Origin: Lujinxingia vulgaris
GTDB lineage: Bacteria > Myxococcota_A > Bradymonadia > Bradymonadales > Bradymonadaceae
Length of the DNA: 64,000 bases
Assembly (NCBI RefSeq): GCF_007997015.1
Contig: NZ_VOSM01000005.1
Location: forward strand, 339,070 to 403,069
Direction: 5' to 3'
The notes under the pieces are model-generated. The model was given only the letters and a program-made list of their open reading frames with translations. It did no database searches and was not told the DNA's origin. A program made the translations under genes and the position numbers. The number at the start of each line of letters is the position of its first letter. Within the stretch, counting starts at the first letter, position 1. Shown here piece by piece: positions 35,131-45,383 of this stretch.

Positions 35131-37780
35131 TCCCATCGTCCGTTTTGGCCCCCACCGCCAGCCCGACGCCCCGTCGAGCTGGACGCTGGGGCTGAGCACC
35201 CCGGGCAAGAGCGGCGCCATCAGCCGCCAGCGCGTCGGCGGCAAAGCCTACGGGCTCTGGCAGCTGGTCAGCGCCGGGTTTAACGTGCCCGAAGCCTTCG
35301 TCATCACCACCGAAGCCTTCGAGGCCGCCCTCTACCCCCTGGCCCTCCAGGCCTCCTCCCTCGCTGAGCTCCGAGAGGCCATCTTAGAGGCCGAGCTCCC
35401 GCGCACGCTTCTCGAAGAGATCGACGCCCGGCTGGCGTCGAGCACCACCGACGCCTGGGCGGTGCGCTCCTCGGCCACCGGCGAAGACGGCCAGCAGCGC
35501 TCCTTTGCCGGCCAGGGCCTCTCCCTGCTCGATGTGCAGGGCAGCGAGGCCATCGTCGACGCCATCCGTCAGGTCTGGGCCAGCGCCCTGCGCCTGGAGC
35601 GCCTGGTCTACGAGGCCAACGACACCATCACCCTGACCCCGGCGCCGATGGCGGTCATCGTCCAGGCCATGCTCAAACCGGCCTGCGCCGGCGTGCTCTT
35701 TTCTCAAAACCCCTTGAGCGGCGACACCAACGAAGTTGTGATCAGCTGCGCCCCGGGCGCCGGCACCGCCGTGGTGCTGGGCCAGGATTCTGAGACATTC
35801 TACCTCGACAAACACTCCGGCTATGTGCGCCGCCACGTGGCCGCCGGCGGCGAAGACGCCTCCCCCGAGCAGCCCCCCACGCTCAGCGCCGAGCAGCGCG
35901 TCGAGCTCACCCGCGCCGGCGCCACCATCGAGTCGGCCTTAGGCCTGCCCGTCGACATCGAGTGGGCCTACGCCTTCCCCCACCCCGGCGCCCACCGACC
36001 CACCCTCTTCTTCGTCCAGGCTCGCCCCATCACCACCTCGGCCACCCGCAACGCCCTCCCCGACCAGGTCTGGACCAACACCAACGTCGGCGAAGCCCTG
36101 CCCGGGGTGGCCACCCCGCTGACCTGGAGCATTTTAGAGAGCTTTAGCCGCCGCGGCTTCGAGCAGGCTTTCGGCTCCCTGGGCTTGAGCGTGCCCGACG
36201 ACGCCGAGCTTGTGCGCGCCTTTAAAGGCCGCATCTACCTCAACCTCACCCGCTTTATGAGCATCGCCAGCGGGCTGCCCATCTTCAGCCCGGAGCGCCT
36301 CTTTGAGATGGCCGGCGGAGGCGGCGTGGAGCTTGTGCGCGACATCTACGAGCGCCGCTCCAAACGCGACTTCTTCAAACGCCTGCCCACCACCATCCCC
36401 AAAATCCTCGGCGCCCAGCTCTCCATGCCGCTTGTCGCCCCCTTATGGGGCCGCTACTTCACGAGCAAGGTCGACGAGTTCTTCGATCGCGACCTCTCCC
36501 AGCTCTCCTCCACCGAACTTCTCGGGGAGCTCGACCACCTCGACGGCCTCTTCGAGCGCACCGGCCTTGTGATGCTCTCGGTAAGCTCCAACTTCCTGAT
36601 GAGCTACGCGCTGACCTCCGAGGCACTCCGTCTCCTGGGCGCTACCGGGATCGACGCCCCCTCCTCCCCCCGCGACTTCATCGCCGGCCTGGACGTCAAA
36701 AGCGCCGAGCCCGGCCTGGCGCTTCTGGAGCTCGGCCGCATCGCGCGGCGCTCGTTGCGCCTGCGACGCCTGATCACCGAAAACGCCCCCGCCGAGGTCC
36801 ATGAAGCGCTGCATGCGCAGTCGCAACATGATGATGTGGCGATGTTTCTGGTCGAGCTCGACGCCTTTCGCAAACACTACGGCCACCGCGCCCCCCGCGA
36901 GGCCGAGCTCGCCACACCCCGCTGGCGCGAAGACATGAGCTTTCTCTTCGAGGTGCTCCAGAGCTTCATCGACGCCCCGCACCTCCCCAGCCCCATGGAG
37001 AGCGTGCGCCAGCAAAAACGCGCCCGCCAGCTCCCCACCCCCGAGCTCCCCGCCCCGCTGGGTAAAGCGCTCTCGGCGGTCATCGGCCTGACGCGCAAAA
37101 ACGCCCGCCAGCGCGAATACATGCGCGACCGCGTCGTCGACGCCCTCGACGTCTACCGCCGCTTCTTCCTGGAGTGCGGCCGCCGTCTCACCGAACACAA
37201 CATCCTGCAGAGCCCCGACGAGGTCTTCTTTCTGACCGCCCCGGAGCTGCGCGCCTGGCTGGGCGCCCCGCACCTGGCCTCCACCTTCGCGCTGCGCGTG
37301 CTGGCCCGACGCGCGCTCTTTCACCATTACAAACACCTGCCCGACCCGCCGGATACCTTTCTGCTGCGCGGCCACGAGATCATCGCCGACGACGATCCTC
37401 ATCAACACGCCCCCGACCCCTCCCGCGCCACCTCGCGTCTCAGCGGTCTGGGCGGAAGCCCCGGCCGCGTCACCGGCCCGGCCCGCGTAATCCTCGATCC
37501 CTCCAGCGAAGACGCCTCGATTCGCCCCGGCGACATCCTGGTCGCCCCCTACACCGATGTGGGCTGGACCCCCCTCTTCCTGACCGCCGCCGGCGTCGTC
37601 ATGAGCCTGGGCGGTCCCTTAAGCCACTCCTGCATCGTCGCCCGCGAGTACGGCATCCCCACCGTCGTCAACGCTCGCCGCGCCACCGAGATCATCAAAA
37701 ACGGCGACCTGATCACCGTCGATGGCGACCAGGGCATTGTATTTATTCACCCCCGCGACGACGCCTCCGCCTCCCCCTGA
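35108..37780 (+). CDS. PEP-utilising phosphotransferase (PEP synthase/rifampin phosphotransferase-like)
   Basis: Protein of 890 residues. The N-terminal ATP-grasp domain (about 1-330) shows VGGKAYGLWQLVSAGFNVPEAF and WAVRSSATGEDGQ. The C-terminal swivelling phosphohistidine domain has GGPLSHSCIVAREYGIPTVV, with His840 as the likely phosphocarrier. The middle region, about 340-740, is not the usual PEP/pyruvate TIM barrel. It is closer to the substrate domain of rifampin-phosphotransferase-like proteins. No antibiotic role is shown by the sequence. It overlaps cutA by 23 bp. Substrate unknown. Confidence 0.8.
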   Translation: MKRSLTPDPIVRFGPHRQPDAPSSWTLGLSTPGKSGAISRQRVGGKAYGLWQLVSAGFNVPEAFVITTEAFEAALYPLALQASSLAELREAILEAELPRTLLEEIDARLASSTTDAWAVRSSATGEDGQQRSFAGQGLSLLDVQGSEAIVDAIRQVWASALRLERLVYEANDTITLTPAPMAVIVQAMLKPACAGVLFSQNPLSGDTNEVVISCAPGAGTAVVLGQDSETFYLDKHSGYVRRHVAAGGEDASPEQPPTLSAEQRVELTRAGATIESALGLPVDIEWAYAFPHPGAHRPTLFFVQARPITTSATRNALPDQVWTNTNVGEALPGVATPLTWSILESFSRRGFEQAFGSLGLSVPDDAELVRAFKGRIYLNLTRFMSIASGLPIFSPERLFEMAGGGGVELVRDIYERRSKRDFFKRLPTTIPKILGAQLSMPLVAPLWGRYFTSKVDEFFDRDLSQLSSTELLGELDHLDGLFERTGLVMLSVSSNFLMSYALTSEALRLLGATGIDAPSSPRDFIAGLDVKSAEPGLALLELGRIARRSLRLRRLITENAPAEVHEALHAQSQHDDVAMFLVELDAFRKHYGHRAPREAELATPRWREDMSFLFEVLQSFIDAPHLPSPMESVRQQKRARQLPTPELPAPLGKALSAVIGLTRKNARQREYMRDRVVDALDVYRRFFLECGRRLTEHNILQSPDEVFFLTAPELRAWLGAPHLASTFALRVLARRALFHHYKHLPDPPDTFLLRGHEIIADDDPHQHAPDPSRATSRLSGLGGSPGRVTGPARVILDPSSEDASIRPGDILVAPYTDVGWTPLFLTAAGVVMSLGGPLSHSCIVAREYGIPTVVNARRATEIIKNGDLITVDGDQGIVFIHPRDDASASP

Positions 37781-37944
37781 GGTCACCTCGGGCGCGTTGC
37801 GCTCACGCAACATCGCCGTCCATCCTGCGGGGGATTGCGCCGCCCTGCTCGCTCGTTATTTCGACGATTGCGCAGAGGTTGCCCCTGCAGCACTGCGCCC
37901 AACTTCCCGTCATCATGACGCTGTTTGCCCCCACGGAGCCCCCC

Positions 37945-38997
37945 ATGAGCGAGACGAAAAAAGACGCGATCCGCGCCATTGTTCCCCTCACCTCCACCCC
38001 CTGGCCCACCCTCGATCCCTTTCTCTTCTGCGTGCACCACAACGACCATTACCCGGTGGCCAACGAGAAGATGGGCCCCGACGCCTCTCTGGCCGGCCGC
38101 AACATCGGCAATGACTTTTCGGGCAAAGACGGCTGGTCGATGTACCACGGCGACACCGTCCCCGGCTTTCCGCGCCACCCTCACGCCGGCTTTGAGACCG
38201 TGACCATCGCCCGCAAAGGGTTTATCGATCACAGCGACTCGATGGGCGCCTCCGCGCGCTTTGGCCAGGGCGACGTGCAGTGGATGACCGCCGGCAAAGG
38301 CGTGGTGCACTCCGAGGCTTTTCCCCTCCTCGACCGCGAAAACCCCAACACCACCGAGCTCTTTCAGATCTGGCTGAACCTGCCGCGCGAAGACAAAAAG
38401 AAAGACGCCTACTTCACGATGTTCTGGAACGAGACCATCCCGCGCCACCTCATCAAAGAGGGCGACGCGACCGTGGGCGAAGTTGCAGTGATCGCCGGCG
38501 CCCTGCACGGGCTCGACGCCCCCACCCCGCCCCCGAGCTCCTGGGCGGCCCGCGACGAGTCCAACATCGCCATCTGGACGATCAAACTTCAACCCGGCGC
38601 CTCCTTCACGCTTCCGGCCGCCAACGACGAGACCGGCCGCGTGCTCTACTTCTTCGAAGGCGACGCCCTCACCCTGGAAGATGTCGTCATGGAGCCCCGA
38701 CACGGCGCCCAGGTCGAAGGCGACGCCGAGGTCACCCTGCAGAACACCGGCTCCACCCTGGCCGAAGTGCTCGTCTTGCAGGGCCGCCCCATCGGTGAGC
38801 CCGTGGTCCAGCACGGGCCCTTTGTGGGCAACTACCAGGGCGACATCCGCCAGATCATGATCGACTACCAGAACACCGGCTTTGGCGGCTGGCCCTTTGA
38901 CGCCGACGCCCCGGTCCACCCCCGCGACAAAGGTCGCTTCGCCATCCACGCCGACGGCCGCGAAGAGACCCCCGCCAACCCCGAAAACGCCGCCTGA
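37945..38997 (+). CDS. Pirin-family protein
   Basis: Protein of 350 residues of the cupin superfamily. PRHPHAGFETVTIARKGFIDH supplies metal-binding His residues, and VQWMTAGKGVVHSE is the standard second motif of the N-terminal cupin. Pirins bind iron and some act as quercetin dioxygenases or redox regulators. The start at 37945 gives MSETKKDAIRAI. An open frame further upstream reads through the end of the phosphotransferase in another frame and is not used. The length is slightly longer than usual (about 290). Confidence 0.88.
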   Translation: MSETKKDAIRAIVPLTSTPWPTLDPFLFCVHHNDHYPVANEKMGPDASLAGRNIGNDFSGKDGWSMYHGDTVPGFPRHPHAGFETVTIARKGFIDHSDSMGASARFGQGDVQWMTAGKGVVHSEAFPLLDRENPNTTELFQIWLNLPREDKKKDAYFTMFWNETIPRHLIKEGDATVGEVAVIAGALHGLDAPTPPPSSWAARDESNIAIWTIKLQPGASFTLPAANDETGRVLYFFEGDALTLEDVVMEPRHGAQVEGDAEVTLQNTGSTLAEVLVLQGRPIGEPVVQHGPFVGNYQGDIRQIMIDYQNTGFGGWPFDADAPVHPRDKGRFAIHADGREETPANPENAA

Positions 38998-39113
38998 TTT
39001 TTTCGATTTTTCAATCAGGTTTTTTCAGTCAGGTGTTTTCAATCCAACCTATCTAATCCGGTGATGCCAAACACAGACCCAGACACGTCCAGCGTGTGTG
39101 GGTGATCGAAAAA

Positions 39114-39156
39114 AACGAGCGCCGCCCCCTCAGCGCATGAGGGCGCGGCGCTCGTT
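39114..39156. terminator. GC-rich hairpin in the 38998-39267 gap
   Basis: AACGAGCGCCGC pairs with GCGGCGCTCGTT around a CCCCTCAGCGCATGAGGG-type inner stem. An A run precedes it, so it would be a proper terminator only on the leftward strand. It may still slow polymerase after pirin. The rest of the gap holds T-rich direct repeats such as TCAATCAGG and nothing coding. Confidence 0.45.
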
Positions 39157-39267
39157 GCGTTGAGGCATCCTCAAAACATACGCTAAACGCCCTTGCCGAG
39201 ACTGCCCGAAGCCCCACAATCGACGGCGTCTTCCCGATTCGTCCCTCCCTCTCTGGCAGTCTCAATC

Positions 39268-40392
39268 ATGGATCCCATCGCCCACACCCTGGCCGGCGCC
39301 ACCCTGGCGCAGACCCGTCTCAAAGAGCTCACCCCGCTGGCGACCGCCACCCTGATCATCGGCGCGAACATCCCCGACATCGACGTTATCGTCTCGGTGC
39401 TCGGCGACGACGCCTCACTCCTGCACCGCCGCGGCCACACCCACGGGGTGCTCGCCATGATCCTCCTGCCGCTGATCCTCACCGCCCTGATGCTGGCCTA
39501 CGACCGGCTCTGGCGACGCCGACGCGATCCTCAAAAAGTCCCCGTCGACCCCCGCGTCACCTTAGGCCTGGCCTACCTGGGCACCTTAAGCCACCCCGCG
39601 CTCGACTGGCTCAACACCTACGGCGTGCGACTTTTGATGCCCTTCGACGGGCGCTGGTTCTACGGCGACACCCTCTTCATCATCGACCCCTGGATGTGGT
39701 TGTTGATGGGCGCCACCATCGTGCTGACCTACTCCCAACGTCGCCTGGCCATCGGCGCCTGGGCCATCCTCGGCGCCGCGATGAGCGCCGTGATCACCCT
39801 GGCTGAGATGGTCCCCACCCCGGCCCGCATCGCCTGGTGGGTGGGCCTTGCCGCCATTATTGCCCTTCGCGCCTCGGGCTACACCCCCGACAAACGCCGC
39901 CTGGCGGCGGCTTCCTGCCTGGCCATCTTCTGCACCTACCTGGGGCTGATGGGCCTGGGCAACACCCTGGCCTCCTCCCGCGTCACCGAGCATCTGGCCA
40001 GCCAGGGCGTCGACGCCGAAGCCGTGATGACCGGCCCCGCCGCCGCAAACCCCTTCGCCCGCGAAGTGCTCGCCAGGTCCTCCACCCACTACCACGCCCT
40101 CAAACTCAACCTCTGGCCCGGCACAGACGCCATCACCTCCCGCTACGCCCCCGTCCCCATCGAAGAACCCGACCCCATCGCCCAGGCCGCACTCAACGCC
40201 CCCTCCCAGCGCGGCTTTGCCAACTGGGTGCGCTTCCCCGTCTTCGAGGTGCAATCCCACCAGGAGGGCCACACCGTCTTCATCCGCGATCTTCGCTACG
40301 TCGAGCCCGACGCCACGACAAGCCGCGGCATCGGCATGCGAAAGGTCGAGCTCGACCTTCAGCTCAACGAGCGCCCCGGCAACTCCGACTAA
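39268..40392 (+). CDS. YdjM/LexA-binding-type membrane-bound metal-dependent hydrolase
   Basis: Protein of 374 residues. It begins MDPIAHTLAGATLAQTRLKE, the family's N-terminal motif. IGANIPDIDV and HRRGHTHG supply metal-binding Asp and His residues. Five or six membrane spans follow. The last 43 codons are duplicated 3.2 kb downstream as a perfect 128-bp repeat. The start is the ATG at 39268; the longer frame lacks a ribosome site. Biological role unknown (family PF04307). Confidence 0.86.
   Translation: MDPIAHTLAGATLAQTRLKELTPLATATLIIGANIPDIDVIVSVLGDDASLLHRRGHTHGVLAMILLPLILTALMLAYDRLWRRRRDPQKVPVDPRVTLGLAYLGTLSHPALDWLNTYGVRLLMPFDGRWFYGDTLFIIDPWMWLLMGATIVLTYSQRRLAIGAWAILGAAMSAVITLAEMVPTPARIAWWVGLAAIIALRASGYTPDKRRLAAASCLAIFCTYLGLMGLGNTLASSRVTEHLASQGVDAEAVMTGPAAANPFAREVLARSSTHYHALKLNLWPGTDAITSRYAPVPIEEPDPIAQAALNAPSQRGFANWVRFPVFEVQSHQEGHTVFIRDLRYVEPDATTSRGIGMRKVELDLQLNERPGNSD
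40254..40381 (+). repeat. 128-bp direct repeat, left copy
   Basis: Identical base for base to 43454-43581, 3200 bp away. It encodes the C-terminal end of the YdjM-like protein. The two copies bracket the mercury segment. This copy is in the intact gene; the right copy is fused to another reading frame. Confidence 0.95.
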
Positions 40393-40399
40393 AAAATCG

Positions 40400-40433
40400 G
40401 GTAGCCCGGGGTGATGTCTCGCCCCGGGCTACC
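40400..40433. terminator. Strong hairpin after the YdjM-like gene
   Basis: GGTAGCCCGGGG pairs with CCCCGGGCTACC (12 bp) around a ten-base loop, starting eight bases after the stop. The T-tract is on the leftward strand only (AAAAAA on this strand). A second hairpin GTATACG/CGTATAC lies at 40442-40461. The 252 bp to 40644 shows no gene. Confidence 0.5.
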
Positions 40434-40644
40434 ACACCACTGTATACGCGGTTCCGTATACGGCGGCTTATCGCAGACTAACAAAACATCTGCTCTCATC
40501 GAGGAAGCGCACACGTCCAGGTGCTGCTAGCCGTCCTTTGAAACAGTTAGTTTCATGTGCGCGGCTCCAGCATTCCACCGTGGTCCACGTCCTTTTCCAG
40601 GGCATTTGACGGCGTCATCGTGGATCAAGCACATTTCACTCTAA

Positions 40645-41046
<402 letters not shown>

Positions 41047-41061
41047 GCGGAGGCCACTGGC

Positions 41062-41439
41062 TCAAGGGGACGCGACGCGTGCCGTGAACGCCGGCGCGTC
41101 GCCGCGGTCAGCGCCTGTGATGGCGGCTGCTATGGCCTCTGGCGTGGTCGCGTCTGGGCGGTAGCGGACGACGACGGTACCGTCCTCGAACACGCCGCGC
41201 GCAGAGACACAGCCAGGCACCTGGGAAGCAGCCTCGGCGGCCGCGTTCGCGCATCCCTGGCAGACTATCCCCTCGACGGCGATGACGGCCTCGGCTTCCG
41301 CCGCCTCATTGGACCCCGCTGACTCCTGCTCTGCCCCCTCGAAGGTCTGAGGCGGTGGCGGCTCGGCCCGCGAGCAGCCGCCCGCGGCGAGGGCCGCGAG
41401 CAGGCTGCCGACGAGCAGTTGAAGCAGCCGAGGCTTCAT
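41062..41439 (-). CDS. HMA-domain (MerP-like) lipoprotein
   Basis: Protein of 125 residues. The signal peptide ends in a lipobox (AALAAGGC, Cys22), and a short linker follows. The heavy-metal-associated domain shows [16 protein letters not shown], with metal-binding Cys60 and Cys63. It is thus a periplasmic mercury- or metal-binding carrier held by lipid. It is the last gene of the merR-led operon and overlaps the upstream gene by four bases (ATGA). The classical MerP is not lipidated, so this is a variant. Confidence 0.82.
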   Translation of the reverse strand: MKPRLLQLLVGSLLAALAAGGCSRAEPPPPQTFEGAEQESAGSNEAAEAEAVIAVEGIVCQGCANAAAEAASQVPGCVSARGVFEDGTVVVRYRPDATTPEAIAAAITGADRGDAPAFTARVASP

Positions 41440-41699
41440 GCGGTGGGCCTCCCGACGCCAGCCGCCTGGAGCGAAGCCTTGTCGACCCCCCCCGCGCAGC
41501 AGTCGAGGAGCTTGCCGTCGACCACCACGGCCGGGACGGACCTGATTCCCAGGTTGCGCGCTCGAGCGGCGACTTCGGTGTCGCTCATGTCGAGGACCTC
41601 CACCGAACACGACCCGCAGATCGTATCGTTGACGAGATCGATGGTGTCGACGCATGCCGGGCAACCAGCGCTGAAGATTTCGATGTGACGTTGACTCAT
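41436..41699 (-). CDS. Small thioredoxin/glutaredoxin-fold protein of the mercury operon
   Basis: Protein of 87 residues. IEIFSAGCPACVDTIDLV carries a CPAC redox motif (Cys13, Cys16). GIRSVPAVVVDGKLL contains the cis-Pro of the thioredoxin fold. Further Cys pairs (28/31 and 67/68) are unusual for so small a thioredoxin and could bind Hg(II). It overlaps both neighbours by four bases. A role in mercury handling is inferred from the operon. Confidence 0.8.
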   Translation of the reverse strand: MSQRHIEIFSAGCPACVDTIDLVNDTICGSCSVEVLDMSDTEVAARARNLGIRSVPAVVVDGKLLDCCAGGVDKASLQAAGVGRPTA

Positions 41700-42508
41700 G
41701 TTGTTTCTCCTTGAATGGCCGACGCGCTTTGTGCGGTCGGGGCTTGGGGTGTTGTCGTGTCACAGCACGACCTGACCGGCGCGGTCGGCTCACATGCCGA
41801 GCACTCCGGCGATGCGGCCAGCTTGCGAGGCCACGAATTCCAGAAAGAGGCGATCATCAAGACGCCCACGCCGCCGAACATGGCGGGGTCGCTCTCGAAG
41901 TAGAACTTGCCGATGAGCAGGAGCGCCGAGGCGATGAGCCCGAGCGCGAGGGGTCCGTGTCCGCGACGACGCTTTGCGCGGAACCCCAGGAAGAACAGCG
42001 CGACGACGAGGAAGGCAGCCGTCAGGGCGAACAGGTAGCGGGCGTCGATCAGGAACGAGACCCCCAGCGAGCTGAGCACCCCCGCGTATGCAGGCCAGCA
42101 CGCTGGGCAGGCGATCTTGGGCAGTAACGCAACCCCGAAGGCGGGCGCTGCCGCGGCGAGTCGTTTCCAGGAGAACCGGTCGCCGTTCGGTGGAGCGGCA
42201 AGCTGGGCCGGAGGCCTCAACGCGGCGGCGATGACGTCGGCGGAAGGCGCGCCGAGGAGAGCGCCATCGGCCGCGTGGTAGAGACGGCACGATTGACCGT
42301 TGCCGGCTGGATGGCCCGCAACGTCGACTCCATCGACGAGGATGCTCGGGGAGCCGAACGCGCGAGCGTGATCGGGGCAGTCCGTCTCATCGACGCACCA
42401 CTCGCGCCACCGCGCTGGGACGCCGGCGACGGAGAAGGCCCGCATGAGGTTCTGCCGGGCCGCGGTGACGTTCGGGCAATCACGCTGCCAGATGAGCTCA
42501 ACCTCCAT
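41696..42508 (-). CDS. Mercury transporter: thioredoxin-like domain fused to a MerC/MerT-like membrane domain
   Basis: Protein of 270 residues. The first 95 or so resemble a thioredoxin-fold domain ([19 protein letters not shown] with Cys, GSPSILVDG). The rest is a membrane part with about four helices, and [18 protein letters not shown] in helix one carries a vicinal-type Cys pair as in MerC/MerT. The tail is Cys-rich (ECSACEP and SCCDTT). It would carry Hg(II) into the cell. The start at 42508 follows GAGGG. It overlaps merR by 11 bp and the thioredoxin gene by four. Confidence 0.78.
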   Translation of the reverse strand: MEVELIWQRDCPNVTAARQNLMRAFSVAGVPARWREWCVDETDCPDHARAFGSPSILVDGVDVAGHPAGNGQSCRLYHAADGALLGAPSADVIAAALRPPAQLAAPPNGDRFSWKRLAAAAPAFGVALLPKIACPACWPAYAGVLSSLGVSFLIDARYLFALTAAFLVVALFFLGFRAKRRRGHGPLALGLIASALLLIGKFYFESDPAMFGGVGVLMIASFWNSWPRKLAASPECSACEPTAPVRSCCDTTTPQAPTAQSASAIQGETT

Positions 42509-42932
42509 CGCCGAACCCTCCCTCAAGAGCCCCCAAGATGGGGCAGTCGTCCAAGGCGCCGTCACCGGGGCATGCCTCCGCCAACGTCAGGAGTGCGCGC
42601 TCGATTCGCTGGAGGTCCTCGATCTTTCGGCGGACGTCGTCGATCTTGTCCTCGGCACGCGCTCTCACAGTCCCACACGTCGCGGGTCCCGCGCGGAGCT
42701 CGAGGAGCTCCCGTGTCTCCCGCAAGGTGAACCCGAGTTCCTTCGCGCGGGCGATGAACTGCAAGCGCGAGATCGTGCTCTCGGGGTAGCGTCGATAGCC
42801 GCTCGACGGGTCGCGCGCGGGCTCCGGTAGGAGCTTCTCTCGCTCGTAAAAGCGGATGGTCTCCACGCCGATCCCGGCGCGCTTGGCGACCTTTCCGATT
42901 GTGAGCGTGGTGCTGTTCGTGGCGTTGTTCAC
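42498..42932 (-). CDS. merR: Mercury-responsive MerR regulator
   Basis: Protein of 144 residues. The winged HTH begins [20 protein letters not shown]. The three mercury ligands of MerR are all present: Cys86, Cys121 and Cys130. The spacing of the last two (nine residues) equals that of Cys114/Cys123 in Tn501. The start is a GTG at 42932 with GGAG five bases ahead; a longer frame has no support. It is first in its operon, unlike the divergent arrangement of Tn501. It should act at the promoter at 42970-43000. Confidence 0.9.
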   Translation of the reverse strand: MNNATNSTTLTIGKVAKRAGIGVETIRFYEREKLLPEPARDPSSGYRRYPESTISRLQFIARAKELGFTLRETRELLELRAGPATCGTVRARAEDKIDDVRRKIEDLQRIERALLTLAEACPGDGALDDCPILGALEGGFGDGG

Positions 42933-42969
42933 GTCGTCTCCGGGGAGGCGGTTACCCTCTACACAGACA

Positions 42970-43000
42970 ACGTAAGGCCTGTAGTATACTACAGAGTCAA
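42970..43000 (-). promoter_or_regulatory. MerR-type promoter with 19-bp spacer and palindromic operator
   Basis: Read leftward: -35 TTGACT (43000-42995), -10 TTACGT (42975-42970), spacer 19 bp. Between them is the perfect 16-base palindrome CTGTAGTATACTACAG (42979-42994). An overlong spacer with a dyad is the hallmark of MerR-activated promoters. It precedes merR by about 40 bp. Confidence 0.88.
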
Positions 43001-43145
43001 GGGTCGATCCGATTTTTTCGAGGCCGAGTCCCAGGACGTGTGCCGTCCCACGCCCCCACATCCCCGGCTCTACTCCGATGGAGGCCGTGCACCTGCCGTC
43101 CTCCGACGACCCCCACGAGGGGAACACCGTATCGGAGGAGAGCGC

Positions 43146-43601
<456 letters not shown>

Positions 43602-43688
43602 GCACTGAACCATGAGCAAAAAACCTGGCGCAGCATCTCGCTGCTCATGTGCGGCGACCTGCCCGGCAGCTCTTCAGCCGGCAGCTCT

Positions 43689-44660
43689 TCAGCAGCCACG
43701 CAGCTCCGTACGCAGCGGCTCATCGAGGATCTCCCAGCAACTCTCAAAACCGAGCGTGTCCACGCAGGACTGCGCCTCACCGCAGGTCTCGTAGCAGTTC
43801 GCTTCCATGAGCGTGAAGGCGTTGAGACACTCAATCGTCTCATACATCGCGCCTCGGTCGCGCAGCACCACCTCGTCGCAGCCGCTCATATCGTGCACGA
43901 GCGCATCCACGCACTCCTGCTCGCTGGAGAAGGGCTCGCTATCGCAGGCGCAGCTCGCTTCGAGCGACGTCACAACGCGCTGCGCGTAGGTCTCGCGCAC
44001 CTCCTGGAGCATCGTCTCGGTCACCGGCCCGTCCAGCGGCATCGAGATCGCAGCCATCTTACCCCCGAAAATCCGCGGGTTGGTGTAGCGCAAGAAGGTC
44101 GCCGTGGTATCCGGAGAGATCCGGAAGGCGACCGTGCAGATGCTCTCTTCACCTGTCGCCGCAATCTCGGCCGGAGTGCCCGAAGCGCATCCACCCTCAA
44201 GCTCCGCGCCCAGAGCCATCGCCTCCACCCAGACATCGCCCTCGGTGGTGGAGATCTGAAGCTCCAGATCTTCCAGCGCCATCCCCACACCCGGGTCCGC
44301 GCTGATGTTTTCCAGCTTCGCGTCCACCAGCAAGAAGACCTCTTCCAGCGACGCCACCTCCTCCCCGAGGCGATACGCATAACGCACATCCTCGCCCCAG
44401 AACCTCACAGAGTCGCTCGGAAGTTCGTCGTCATCGTCGTTGCCCGTGTCCTCTTCCGTCACATCGGCGGCGTCTTCGTCTGCGGCGGTGTCCTCGTCTT
44501 CCGCATCGGCGACATCCGCCTCCTCATCGACATCCGCGTCCTCCGAAACATCCGAAATATCACCGGCGTCCGGCTCTGCGATCGGGGTGGGATCCGGCGA
44601 GTCGCTTGAGCATCCGGTGATCCACGCGGCGGCCAACATGACGATCATGATTCGTTTCAT
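43689..44660 (-). CDS. Acidic-linker surface lipoprotein, unknown function
   Basis: Protein of 323 residues. Lipobox AAAWITGC, then a long linker rich in Asp, Glu and Ala (about 20-90), then a globular domain with LEEVFLLVDAKLENI and a Cys-rich end (CACDSEPFSSEQECVDAL, CYETCGEAQSC). The start at 44660 follows GGAGAAAGGT. It sits immediately right of the mercury segment. No family is recognised. The 300-bp gap to 44960 holds nothing I can name beyond likely promoters. Confidence 0.75.
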   Translation of the reverse strand: MKRIMIVMLAAAWITGCSSDSPDPTPIAEPDAGDISDVSEDADVDEEADVADAEDEDTAADEDAADVTEEDTGNDDDDELPSDSVRFWGEDVRYAYRLGEEVASLEEVFLLVDAKLENISADPGVGMALEDLELQISTTEGDVWVEAMALGAELEGGCASGTPAEIAATGEESICTVAFRISPDTTATFLRYTNPRIFGGKMAAISMPLDGPVTETMLQEVRETYAQRVVTSLEASCACDSEPFSSEQECVDALVHDMSGCDEVVLRDRGAMYETIECLNAFTLMEANCYETCGEAQSCVDTLGFESCWEILDEPLRTELRGC

Positions 44661-44960
44661 ACCTTTCTCCATCAACACATTTCGACATTAAGTCTTCGAT
44701 CGCGCCGCGCCTCGAAGGCGTCGTCGCACTCCATATTCAACCTGTGGGGCCCTCGTCCTTACACCTGGTTCCAGGATCTGGCGAGGACGGCCTCCATTCA
44801 TCCGGGCCACATCCTTCCCCGCAGGGGCCTCTCTTACGCAAAAAAAACCAGCCTATTCAATCATTTGATCGCAGGAGGCTCAAACACGCGCTGTCCCGGC
44901 GTCATCCACGCCCCTATCTTGAGGCATGAGAAAAACCTCACTCGCAACCCGGAGGCTCCC

Positions 44961-45383
44961 ATGCACCGAATCGAAAGCTCGCGCCATCACCGCACCTCGC
45001 CACCGCCGCCCCCGGGTCACGCCCTGCTCATCCACACCCCGGTGGCCGGCCTGCAATTTCATGAGTTCCAGCTGGCCGCCTTTCCCCTGGATCTGGGCCA
45101 ACGCCTGCGCGTGGTACGCGAGCCCGACAACCCCTACGACGCCCGCGCCATCGCCCTCTACGCCGGCGACCGCCGCATCGGCTACGTTCCTCGCCGACTC
45201 AACAAGATGCCCGCGCGCCTCCTCGACGCCGGCTGGCCGCTGATCGCGCGCATCGAACACCTCATCACTGGCTACCGCGACCGCGGCCCCGCCCACACCC
45301 GCCCCTCCCCCTTCGCCTACCCCCGCGAGATGAAGATCGTCATCGCCCTCTTCATCCCCCTCCACGATCAGGGACGGTCCTGA
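44961..45383 (+). CDS. HIRAN-domain protein
   Basis: Protein of 140 residues. The HIRAN domain covers about 25-110: VAGLQFHEFQLAAFPLDLG, VVREPDNPYDARAIALY and RRIGYVPRRLN are typical. HIRAN domains bind single-stranded DNA ends and are found in DNA repair helicases or alone. The start at 44961 follows GGAGG at five bases. It is convergent with hipA and overlaps it by 16 bp. Confidence 0.87.
   Translation: MHRIESSRHHRTSPPPPPGHALLIHTPVAGLQFHEFQLAAFPLDLGQRLRVVREPDNPYDARAIALYAGDRRIGYVPRRLNKMPARLLDAGWPLIARIEHLITGYRDRGPAHTRPSPFAYPREMKIVIALFIPLHDQGRS

Noticed and set aside
40474..40555. Integron attC-like site (ACTAAC ... GTTAGT) beside the mercury segment
   Set aside because: Core sites deviate from RYYYAAC/GTTRRRY and the interior is not palindromic; no integrase is nearby.
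43612..43794. Small rightward frame after the right repeat
   Set aside because: Overlaps the end of the leftward lipoprotein gene and has no ribosome site; at most a scrap of tail-cluster sequence.
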